Assembly: GCA_024364805.1 (NCBI GenBank)
Contig: CM044498.1
Span: forward strand, 75,595,385-75,619,622
Direction of reading: 5' to 3'
Source: Euprymna scolopes
Taxonomy: Eukaryota > Mollusca > Cephalopoda > Sepiida > Sepiolidae
DNA length: 24,238 bases
Each line of letters starts with the position of its first letter. The stretch's first letter is position 1. The notes beneath the pieces are model-generated. The model searched no databases and was not told the origin of the DNA. It was given only the letters and a program-made list of their open reading frames with translations. Of this stretch, positions 10,703-20,310 are shown piece by piece. A program made the translations under genes and the position numbers.

Positions 10703-11237
10703 NNNNNNNNNNNNNNNNNNNNNNNNNNNNNNNNNNNNNNNNNNNNNNNNNNNNNNNNNNNNNNNNNNNNNNNNNNNNNNNNNNNNNNNNNNNNNNNNNN
10801 NNNNNNNNNNNNNNNNNNNNNNNNNNNNNNNNNNNNNNNNNNNNNNNNNNNNNNNNNNNNNNNNNNNNNNNNNNNNNNNNNNNNNNNNNNNNNNNNNNNN
10901 NNNNNNNNNNNNNNNNNNNNNNNNNNNNNNNNNNNNNNNNNNNNNNNNNNNNNNNNNNNNNNNNNNNNNNNNNNNNNNNNNNNNNNNNNNNNNNNNNNNN
11001 NNNNNNNNNNNNNNNNNNNNNNNNNNNNNNNNNNNNNNNNNNNNNNNNNNNNNNNNNNNNNNNNNNNNNNNNNNNNNNNNNNNNNNNNNNNNNNNNNNNN
11101 NNNNNNNNNNNNNNNNNNNNNNNNNNNNNNNNNNNNNNNNNNNNNNNNNNNNNNNNNNNNNNNNNNNNNNNNNNNNNNNNNNNNNNNNNNNNNNNNNNNN
11201 NNNNNNNNNNNNNNNNNNNNNNNNNNNNNNNNNNNNN
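10703..11237. other. Assembly gap (535 N)
   Basis: Unknown bases. Open frames called across it are artefacts. Confidence 1.
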
Positions 11238-11708
11238 ACGACCTTGTGTCGCATTTTGCTTTCATGGGGAAGCAAATTAAAAAAAATGCATTTCGTTTAA
11301 AAGTTAAATGAAACTGATTTTTTAAAAAAATATTATTTAAATTTTAAGTAATACTTTTTCTCTTCATTGAGGAATTTGTTAGTGCTACCAGATCAGGCCG
11401 TCTGAAGATATCTGCTTCCTAGCTAAAACTGAAACACACCAAACATTGACGTTATTGTTCCCCCACTCACCTTCTTTGTAAAACTCAATGTTCTACAAAA
11501 ACAAAAACATTTTTTCTATACCAAGCAACCAAACTAAACACAATGAATAGATAGTTTAAGATATATAAAAAAACAAAACTTGAAAAGCCTTTTTCCAAAA
11601 TTACTGGATTCAGCATTAAATAATCGGAAAAGCGTTGATATGCCGTAAAACAAAGTAATCAAACCATTAGAAAATGTGATTCATTAAACCACGAAGCAGA
11701 GTAGCGTC
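11238..11708. other. Unassigned AT-rich DNA
   Basis: No gene recognised. It holds the second copy of the gap-flanking motif (11620-11650) with the exact core GTTGATATGCCGTAAAA. Confidence 0.5.
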
Positions 11709-11811
11709 CTTTTTTGTTGTTGTTGTTTTTGTTTTGTTTTTTGTTTTGTGTTTTGTTTTGTTTTTTGTTTCGTTTTTTGTTTTGTTTTGTTTTTTGTTTT
11801 TTGTTTTTTGC
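11709..11811 (+). repeat. (TTTTG)n-type G/T-rich microsatellite
   Basis: An irregular tandem of TTTTG, TTTTTTG and TTG units about 100 bp long. The plus strand has almost no A or C. Confidence 0.9.
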
Positions 11812-12877
<1,066 letters not shown>

Positions 12878-12960
12878 CAATGGCTCTGTAATAATAAATA
12901 CAAAATATGCATGATTGGTTTTATCTCTAGTCTGTTCAGCATGTCATAATCTTATATCGA

Positions 12961-13243
12961 TGCCTCCGTTCAGTCTCGAAAGACAAAGGATATACCCTGT
13001 TGGGGCAGCTGTGCGTGTAATTGCGAGGCAAAGGTTGCGCAATCCCAACCATCTGAATCGGCACTATTTGAGTTCATTGGCAAGAAGTCCAGGACGATTG
13101 GAAACAATGCCAAGATAAGCGGAGAGCACATAAAGTACCGGGAAGTCCTAAATGGTCACTCATTTAGTACTGACCAGGTTCAATGTTGCTTAACGTCGGT
13201 GATCCAGTGGGAACCTGTGTGTCAACATTGATTATGCCGTGTG
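12961..13243 (-). mobile_element. 5S rRNA-headed SINE-like element, full-length 5S head
   Basis: On the minus strand, 13243 to 13126 corresponds to a whole 5S rRNA, about 118 nt. ACACGGCATAATCAATGTTG matches the 5' stem and TACGGCCATA region. CACAGGTTCCC and GGATCACCGACGTTAAGCAA follow, box A lies at 13196-13181, then CATTGAACCTGGTCAGTAC, GAGTGACC as box C (13161-13154) and CCCGGTACTTTATGTGC as the 3' end. Downstream in the minus sense, 13125-12961 is a non-5S body that includes TATCCTTTGTCTTTCGAGAC near its end. A Pol III-type head plus an unrelated body is the SINE3 architecture. No target-site duplication or poly(A) tail is clear, so the 3' limit is approximate. Confidence 0.75.
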
Positions 13244-13260
13244 TGTGTGTTTATATATAT

Positions 13261-13275
13261 GATCTGCAATGAATC

Positions 13276-13330
<55 letters not shown>

Positions 13331-13344
13331 ATTCATTGCAGATC
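13261..13344. repeat. Perfect 19-bp inverted repeat enclosing (TA)n
   Basis: GATCTGCAATGAATCCATA at 13261-13279 is the exact reverse complement of 13326-13344. Between them lie CATACA and a (TA)n run, itself self-complementary, so the whole 84 bp can form one hairpin. It is a small MITE-like or hairpin repeat. Its right end precedes a T-rich run. Confidence 0.92.
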
Positions 13345-14053
13345 GTTTTTTGTTTTTTTATAAAGAAAAAATCTTAACCGTCATCTAATCTTACCCATAA
13401 ATGTTATACATGACAGACTATCAGGGCAAAAGTGTAACATAAATTGTATTATTATTTTTCACTCCCTCTTTCATCTTCGCCCAGTCCATTCCTCTCTTCG
13501 TACATACACACAACTCAAGTCAACGTAAGGGTAATAACTCTGTGAAAAAAAAATCAATTACTTCCCTTTAGTTAATGACTACATAATAACATTAACAGAT
13601 GTGTGTTTTGATAATATGAAATGATACAATGACCATTTGACTCTCAGCGAATGGATATTTTTTTTATTAATTTTTAGATATTTTCTGGTGTTACGCTGAT
13701 TGTGGGTTTTTCTTGTGTAGTTTCAAGTTTTAGCTGGATATATAATCACATAATTGCCTTTTATATAATAGATGCTTTGACATTGGAAAACAGATCGTCC
13801 AAAACAGTATTTATCTCAACGTTTTATTGTCTAGTGATTTTGTTTTTCACAACTCACAAGGGTTGTATGTACTTTTAATGCTAATAATTTTAATAACGAC
13901 TTCATCAGAAAACCTTGGTCTTTTTTATATAGAATGCATAGAAATGGCCGCTTGGTATTCTGGCTATTTTTGAAATATAGATTTTTCTTTCTTTGTTTCC
14001 ATTTATAGTCCAACTGCATTTTCTGTGTAAACTTAGCTGACGCATTATTAGCG
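13345..14053. other. Unassigned AT-rich DNA
   Basis: No gene recognised on either strand. A minus frame of 62 codons (13831-14019) is Lys/Leu-rich without known motifs. Confidence 0.5.
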
Positions 14054-14097
14054 ATCTCTATCTCTATCTCTCTATCTCTCTCTCTCTCTCTCTCTCA
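14054..14097 (+). repeat. (TC)n / (TCTA)n microsatellite
   Basis: CTCTATCTCTATCTC grades into pure TC repeats. Confidence 0.95.
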
Positions 14098-14420
14098 TAT
14101 GGAACAAAAGCGTCAATACCAACTGGTCGACGCGTGATTGTGTTAAGTGAACAAGAGACGCCATTAATATCGATGATTAATCTCTGCTCATTTTAATTTT
14201 TTTAAATCTTTGTTCGCGGTCAGCCAGTCTGTCACACGTTATTGTTTCATCGTTAAATCAACAAGTTAAATAGACGTATTTTAAGAATATTTGCTTTTAT
14301 TATTTTTTTTTAATTCTTTCAGAAAACTTGAATGTCACGTTGACTTGTTGCGAAATTTCACAATAATTTGACATTCTCATTTATCAATATTAACCATCCC
14401 AAAACTTTTTTATATCAAAC

Positions 14421-14553
14421 ATCTTTCCCCATCTCTCTGTCGCCTCTCTCTCTCTGTCGCCCCTCTCTCTATCTCTCCTCCTCACTCCATATCCCTCCCG
14501 TTTTCACTCTATATCCCTCTCACCTTTTCACTCTATATCTCTCTGCCTCTCTC

Positions 14554-14595
<42 letters not shown>
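14421..14595 (+). repeat. Pyrimidine-rich minisatellite followed by (TA)n
   Basis: TC-rich sequence with a roughly 24-bp unit, TTTTCACTCTATAT plus CCTCTCACC, repeated at 14501 and 14525, with an older unit just upstream. It passes into a perfect (TA)n at 14559-14595. The 81-codon frame covering it is a translation of low-complexity sequence. Confidence 0.85.
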
Positions 14596-14598
<3 letters not shown>

Positions 14599-15066
14599 GG
14601 CGGAATAAAATAAAGGCGGCATTATATTTCGAACACCACCTTATGTAGCACACATCGATACTGATTTAATGATGGTAAAAATCATCATCTTAAAGGGTTT
14701 TTCATTTGATAAAAAAAAATTGGCAGAATAAATCTGTTTCATCGTCGAAAAAAGTTGCTTAGTTACCGTCAGCATAAAACGTAAGTTTATTTTCTCTTTT
14801 TCCTCAAGACTGGAATGTTCTTTCTGTTCTTTTCTGTCTTTATAGACGCGTCAGAATAATTAAGTCAGTTTTATACTCTCATCATTTCAATAATATGCAT
14901 CAAATGATGTTTTAATTGTTTAAATCAACCATTAATGAAGGAATATTTGGAGGCTGAATAGATACCGTTGCAACAACATGCTGAGTTCAATTCCAATCGG
15001 CTCAGCTATTCATCTTCAATTAAGGGTTTAATAATTACCCATTAATAATAACTGTGTGTGTGTGTG
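14596..15066. other. Unassigned AT-rich DNA
   Basis: No gene recognised. It ends with a short (GT)n (15053-15065) at the edge of the fold-back. Confidence 0.5.
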
Positions 15067-15668
15067 ATTTATAATTAAAAATCGGTTTCACAAGGAAGAA
15101 CAAACAAAATCAATAAATTGTACGATCGTTTCGGAAACGATGTTTTTATTGAGATAAACAATACATTTTGGATAATGTTTTATAAAATCAAATGATAAAA
15201 TTAGTCTCATCAGCAAAAAGAGTGGGTGGGGGTTTAAAGTCACAAAAAATAAAACTAACATTTTTTTTAAGTAAGGCAGACATGTCTTTTATTCGTCCGC
15301 CTTTAAAGCCCGTAAGTATTTTAGTCCATCCATTCATTGTCATATTGTTAAATGTAGTTTAATTAATTTATAAACTACATTTACCAATATGCGAATGAAT
15401 GGATGGACTAAGATACTTACGGGCTTTAAAAGCGAGCGAATAAACGATATATCTGCCTTACTTAAAAAGTGCTAGTTTTATTTTTGGTGACTTTAAACCC
15501 CCCCCTACTCTTTTTGCCGATGAGGAGGCTTTGTTTTATAAAATCAAATGATAAAATTATTGTCCAAGACGTATTGTATTGTCTATCAATAAAAACGTCG
15601 TTTCCGAAACGATCGTACAATTTGATTTTGTTTGTTCTTCCTTTTGAAACCGATTTTTAATCATAAAT
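15067..15668. mobile_element. Fold-back element, about 602 bp, with a flipped segment
   Basis: ATTTATAATTAAAAATCGGT at the left end matches the reverse complement of the right end. The arms include TTGTACGATCGTTTCGGAAA and its complement, GGTTTAAAGTCAC, and a TCCATCCATTCAT segment. They meet near 15365 in AAATGTAGTTTA / TAAACTACATTT. Arms are about 295 bp with scattered differences. A 28-bp segment (15176-15203 and 15532-15559) sits at mirror-image positions but runs in the same direction in both arms. No protein frame is convincing. It may be a MITE, fold-back transposon or inverted duplication. Confidence 0.87.
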
Positions 15669-15857
15669 TATGAATCATTTTAATCAATATTAAAATAGCT
15701 CTAGGATATCTACGCCTATCGAGCTTATTATATATCTACATTACAACGAACACTGTTTTATTTTAATTGTATTAATGCATTTACTAATACATTAAGATAA
15801 ACTCTGCTCTTTAGACTGTTGTTTATATTCCCTTATATATATATATATACACACAAG
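15669..15857. other. Short AT-rich spacer with (TA)n/(CA)n
   Basis: No gene. A (TA)n at 15835-15849 runs into ACACACAAG just before the next TIR element. Confidence 0.6.
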
Positions 15858-16162
15858 TTTTAGAATGTGAGAGAATATATAATTATTTCCACAGCCAGAC
15901 AACGCCGCAGCTCACAATAGCTATGAAAGCCAACAAATAGGAAGTCCAAGGCTCACGTTTTTCGCCCTCATTTGGGCTAATTAGTTAGACACGTCCGAAC
16001 TCTGGATTCGAAACCCGAGCCTTGCATGTGAGGCAAACACTCTACCAACTGCACAAACGCGCCAAGTCTTATTTACTAACACAAACCGCAACAAAATCCG
16101 ACAGTGGAATGAAATGTTGTCTGGCTGTGAAAATAATTACATACTCTTTCACATTCTGAAAA
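15858..16162. mobile_element. TIR element (MITE-like) enclosing a tRNA-like sequence
   Basis: The left terminus 15858-15903 (TTTTAGAATGTGAGAG... CACAGCCAGACAAC) is the imperfect reverse complement of 16116-16162 (GTTGTCTGGCTGTGAAAATA ...), giving inverted repeats of about 46 bp with few mismatches. The element is about 305 bp, non-coding, and carries a tRNA-like module on the minus strand. No clear target-site duplication was seen. The alternative is two inverted copies of an unrelated repeat flanking a tRNA pseudogene. Confidence 0.8.
15988..16063 (-). pseudogene. tRNA-Val(CAC)-like sequence
   Basis: On the minus strand there is an A-box-like TGTGCAGTTGGTAG (16055-16042) and an anticodon stem TTTGC/GCAAG around loop CTCACAT, with anticodon CAC at 16030-16028. 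A B-box-like GGTTTCGAATCC lies at 16015-16004. The ends GGCGCGT and ACGTGTC can pair through all seven positions with wobbles. The T stem is imperfect, there are extra bases before the 3' acceptor strand, and the B box has one extra T, so it is unlikely to be a working tRNA. It is best read as a tRNA-derived SINE head or tRNA pseudogene lying inside the TIR element. Confidence 0.72.
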
Positions 16163-16281
16163 TTATTTTGTTTATTGCTCGTTAGGTAAGCTTGTCGTGG
16201 CGATGAGAAAATGGACCATAGCTACCATCAATACAACAAAACATGCGTCAAGCAGTTATGTAAACTATACGCATTTGCCTG

Positions 16282-16284
<3 letters not shown>

Positions 16285-16329
<45 letters not shown>

Positions 16330-16465
16330 GTATGAAACTAACGGTGTTGCCCGTGTGTTTGGAAGGTGTAAAGTGTTAGTAGTGAGGGAGGCTTGAACCC
16401 GAAGGCAGAAAAGAAAAAGAAAACGCGAAATCTTAACGTTACGCTACGACGACATAGGAAGTAAA
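16285..16465 (-). mobile_element. tRNA-derived SINE-like element with (TA)n tail
   Basis: On the minus strand there is an A-box-like TAGCGTAACGT (16446-16436) and a perfect B box GTTCAAGCC (16398-16390), about 46 bp apart. A short body follows, containing ACACACGGGCAACACCGTTA, ending in TTTCATACAT and a (TA)n tail at 16327-16285. The A-to-B spacing is a little longer than in a tRNA without an intron, and an A/G-rich insert lies between them. Which tRNA it came from is unclear. Confidence 0.6.
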
Positions 16466-17308
16466 AATTGTTGAAATTTAGCGATTAAAAAGTTGACATG
16501 CAGAAAGTGAAAGTTAAGTGAATGAGTTCACGCAGGTGAAGAAATTAAATCATGCACTTATGTTTGGCTGTAAGTCAGTTAAGCTTTCAGCTTTCCGCCA
16601 TATCGGTTTCTCCACGATGGTGGGGAAAACCAGCTCCCCATCTTGTGGGGGAACTCTGAGTGTCTTAATGAATAACAATTGGCTGATATGAAGGGTATTC
16701 CCCCCAGTGATCAAAACTGATTGCCTTCAAGACGTGCCGGCCACGAAGGCCAGCGAATCGATTTTATTTCAGTTTCGCTTTATTTATACGAGAAAGACAA
16801 ACAAACACTGGAAACCATTTTTTTTTTTTGCTCCAAATAAATGTAGAGACGACCTCCGTTCGCAAATCGTAGATATTATAATCTAGGAAGTATATAAAAA
16901 GTTCTCCAAAATAGTACCCCCCCCCGAGAACCCCGGCAAAAACGCCTTTGCTGGACATACAAAAACGCATGCGGTTATTTTGTCTTATATAATATAGACA
17001 ATTTGACAAAATGATTAAAAAATAAAACCAAAATAATGATTGTAGGCTGAGTCTATATAATGATTTGGACCAAGATAGCTGCCGGAACAAACACGATGTT
17101 GAGTATCTTCTGCGATTTTCTGTTCTTCTTGCAACATTATATTGTCATGCATTTTTTTCTAAGTAAAGAATTTCTAATTTTTCTGAAGAGTCTATGCACG
17201 AAAAGAGCCGCTATTGACATAATAGCCGTTGATTTTTGCATAACGAAACATATGTAAAAAATGTACCGAATTTGAATATGCTGGGGGGGGGTCTGTTTTG
17301 CATGAAGA
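16466..17308. other. Unassigned DNA
   Basis: No gene recognised. A small hairpin, TGGGGAAAACCAGCTCCCCA, lies at 16620-16639. There is a C tract at 16916-16925. A minus frame of 108 codons (17090-16764) is Phe/Tyr/Leu-rich with no known domain and looks like chance. Confidence 0.5.
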
Positions 17309-17527
17309 ATAAATATTGGTGCTAATGCACTTACTGATCCGCGCTATTTTTTTTAAATCGTGTTTCCAAGTTTAATCAAGGTTTTATGATGTTTTTTTTA
17401 TTCAATTGTAAGGTTAAAGTATAGAATAGGTACAAGACACCCTCCCCTTCCCATGTTAAGAACGGCTTTTTAAATAACGTTATTATTTCAGCATGGATCA
17501 GTAAGTGCACTAGTACCTAAATATTTG
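17309..17527. mobile_element. Short TIR element (MITE-like)
   Basis: AATAAATATTGGTGCTAATG CACTTACTGATCC (17309-17340) is the imperfect inverse of GGATCAGTAAGTGCACTAGT ACC..ATATTT (17495-17527). The termini of about 32 bp enclose about 155 bp of T-rich sequence without an open frame. No clear target-site duplication. Confidence 0.7.
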
Positions 17528-17560
17528 AATCTTGTAATGTAACTACACTGTTCTTGTTTG

Positions 17561-17600
17561 ATGTGTATGTATATATATGTATATATGTATGTGTGTGTGT
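17561..17600 (+). repeat. (TATG)n/(TG)n microsatellite
   Basis: ATGTATATATATGTATATAT with TG units follows the TIR element. Confidence 0.9.
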
Positions 17601-18660
17601 CAGCACCTTTTAAGAACTCTGTTCTTATTGTTGAGCACTCCGTTGAAATTAAAGTCTTAAGCTCACATGTGCAGATCTTGATGTTAGAATCGTAAGATCA
17701 CTCTTGCCGTCTTGACATTTATATAAATGTTTATTTCAACTGTATTTGTCGCAATTAACATTTGTTTGGGCTTAGTTTTTGTTAATGGAGTCAAAGATGG
17801 CTTCCTGCCCAGGTTTGAATCTCCTGACCGGCTTTAATCGTAATTCCCTGCACTGGTGATTTCCAAAAGGATGAAACATTAGTGTCTGTAGGTATTAAAA
17901 ATAATTCTAGTAATAATTATAAATGAAATGATGTGACTTTATGCATCGTTTTTGTCTCCATACATTGTTCTTTTTTATCAATCGATTAGCTTTAGGTACT
18001 AAAACGAACTTTTCTAAAATTTCACAAAATAATTAAATTCTGAAATTAAATTCATCAAAATTAATTTTCGTTTCTTCATAAACAAGCAATTTTCCTTTTA
18101 TTCCCGGACAACGCTTGTTAGATACAATTATTTTTTTAATCTAATCCATAAAGCAACAACTTTCTGTGTGTTGTATAGCCGGGGTCTTTTCTATTGATGA
18201 GGAGGAGATATAGAAGGGAGGACGACATTTATGCATTTTACAGTCTGTTGACTTATTACGTATATTGTAGAGAGGAGAGAGGTGGTGATCAGTTCTTTAA
18301 CACAGAAGAGGGGGAACACATTACTTAGATGGGTTTATACACAAAGTTCGTTATTAACGATGAGTGGGAACAAAGTTCATTAAGATGAGAGGATACAAAG
18401 TTCATATAAAAGATTATTTAACATTACCTTCTGTTGTAGAATGATGACACAAGACGACAGTACAACATATGATGTGTTCTTTTATTACATTTGACCGGTT
18501 GCAATGATGATGGCTCTAGGAATCTAAAGTCGACTACATGGTTAAAAAACTTTCTAACCCTTCGCTTCCAAAGGGGACTCTCTTCTGACTAATGTCAGCT
18601 CTTTCTCCCGTCCGTCTAACTCTGTTCAACTCTCTCTGTCCTAAAACTAGCAAACTATAT
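17601..18660. other. Unassigned AT-rich DNA
   Basis: No gene recognised. A B-box-like GGTTTGAATCTCC at 17813-17825 lacks a matching A box. Three similar CAAAGTTC motifs with G/A-rich flanks lie between 18340 and 18400. Confidence 0.5.
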
Positions 18661-18680
18661 TGAGAATTCATTATATGCTA

Positions 18681-18733
18681 TGACGTCATGTATGGCTTCA
18701 AACACGTGCCCACACACGTGGGAAACTCACGTG
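18681..18733. promoter_or_regulatory. CRE palindrome with three E-boxes
   Basis: A perfect TGACGTCA (18681-18688) is followed by CACGTG at 18703, 18715 and 18728. TGACGTCA is the binding site of CREB/ATF-type bZIP proteins, and CACGTG that of Myc/USF/CLOCK-type bHLH proteins. There is no gene next to it that I can recognise, so a regulatory role is only a possibility. Confidence 0.4.
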
Positions 18734-19227
18734 GGTTAAACATGCATGGTTCACACATGTCCCAACCATTTCTGCAGACAAAAAATTCTTTTAACCTATT
18801 TTTCGACCTAACTTATTTTTCAACAGCTATTGTTCATTCTTCTAACTGACCTTATTTCAATTCATAAAAAAGAATTGAACAATCAAAATTCCTTTTACTC
18901 AAACATATCTACTATTTTATATTAAATTGAACAATGCGAAATTCTACATTCCATTTCTGAACTTATTTCCGAACCTTGCTTACAAGGTTCGAATCTCGGT
19001 CTATCTAATCTCATTTTTACTTATCTCATGTTTTTCTTACAAGAAAAGGGGAATCTTTCTTGTAACATGTATAGATTGTATGCGGAATACCTTAAAACAT
19101 TAATGAAACAATTGTTTTAGTTTTCTCTTTTTATAAATTTCCGATTTGCTCTCTTGAGTGCAAGTAAGTTTAACCAAATTCCCAGACGCTCATATGGGGA
19201 GTCTGTATTTTTTTTGGTTTTTTTTTT
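18734..19227. other. Unassigned AT-rich DNA
   Basis: No gene recognised. Small hairpins lie at 18974-18993 (AACCTTGCTTACAAGGTT) and about 19035-19066 (TTCTTACAAGAA ... TTCTTGTAA). Confidence 0.5.
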
Positions 19228-19286
19228 GGGGGGGGGGCAACAAGGATGCGAAGTGTTCGCACCTGTCGTCTATCGCCCCCCCCCCT
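19228..19286. repeat. G-tract/C-tract hairpin
   Basis: A G run at 19228-19237 and a C run at 19276-19286 enclose TGCGAAGTGTTCGCA, a 6-bp stem with a 3-base loop. The whole can fold as a long GC-rich hairpin in AT-rich surroundings. Confidence 0.7.
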
Positions 19287-19680
19287 CCATCATCGCTATC
19301 TTTCCTTTTACCTGAATTTGAATTTACTCTTTGAATTCCATCTTTAAGTGTTTACGAATGTTTGTTTCATCTTTTCTTCTTCCGGTCGTTGGATTGTATT
19401 TAGTTCAATGCCCTCCACCCACACATGCACGCATTTGGAATCGCTCTACTGTCATCATTAGAGGAGTAGAGAGGCTAGAATTTTTGCAGGAGTCTGAATA
19501 AAGCTTTTTAAGATCTTATTTTATTCAAAGGTCCGAAATCGGAATCGCATAAAAACAATTTAATTCCATTTTCCACCTGGTTTGATCTTTTCAATTTAAC
19601 ATACAAACATCATCTCACTTTTTAACCAGTTAGCATCATCTTTTAACCAGTCAGCATCATCATCACCCTCATTCTCCTAC
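19287..19680. other. Unassigned DNA
   Basis: No gene recognised. The motif TTTAACCAGTTAGCATCATC is tandemly duplicated with small changes at 19621-19660. Confidence 0.5.
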
Positions 19681-19699
19681 TACTAGTAGTGTTCGCATA

Positions 19700-20310
19700 G
19701 ACTTGGAAAGTTCTTGAATTTTGACTTTTACTTTGAAAAGGCTTTATTTCTATTATTACCTTGAAAAATTCTTGAAAATATGGAAAACTCTTTGAAAATT
19801 TCTTAAATTCTTTATATCCAGTAAAATCCATTCAAATCTATTTTTATTCTCATAATTGGGGGGGGGGGCACAAGGGGAGGGGTAGTTGTGATCGCCATAA
19901 ATAAAATTGACAACCCCTTCTCTAAAAATACTTTCCTTACGCGGACGGGACTCCCCAATAGTAAATTCATTCTACCCCCCCCTACAAAAAATTGTAATAA
20001 TTGAAAATGAGGATGACCGCCCCGCCCCCCCCAAAATGGACAAGGCGATACCCATCTTGGTTGGAAGTTTAAACATCGTAAAGCGTTAATATCTAAGATG
20101 AAACAAAAAGCATTTAAAACTACTTTCAAACACAAAAAATGATGCAGGAAGATTGCAAAGTAACCTTTATTGGCTATGGTAACATTTATTTGATGTATAT
20201 TCGACTTTTGAACACTTTTTTTTCGAATCTGGATTTTTTATTTTTAAACTTGAATTTGTCTGGAGAAGGCCTTAAAAAAAACTTGAAAATAGGCCTTGAA
20301 AATCTGTACG
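19700..20310 (+). repeat. TTGAAAA-motif repeat, split by G/C-tract sequence
   Basis: CTTGGAAAGTTCTTGAATTT, CCTTGAAAAATTCTTGAAAA and similar short units occupy 19700-19812. They reappear in the same orientation at about 20213-20305, as AACTTGAATTTGTCTGGAG and GGCCTTGAAAATC. The intervening 400 bp holds G or C runs (19858-19868, 19975-19982, 20024-20033). This looks like one degenerate repeat divided by an insertion, but two separate copies are equally possible. Confidence 0.5.

Noticed and set aside
10676-11275. Minus-strand frames of about 190-200 codons
   Set aside because: They consist almost entirely of unknown bases in the gap.
18280-18800. Region scanned for paired long terminal repeats of an LTR element
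   Set aside because: No second copy of any flank, primer-binding site or polypurine tract was seen in the window.
18979-18993. B-box-like GGTTCGAATCTCGG
   Set aside because: No A box upstream. The motif is explained by a local AACCTTG/CAAGGTT hairpin.
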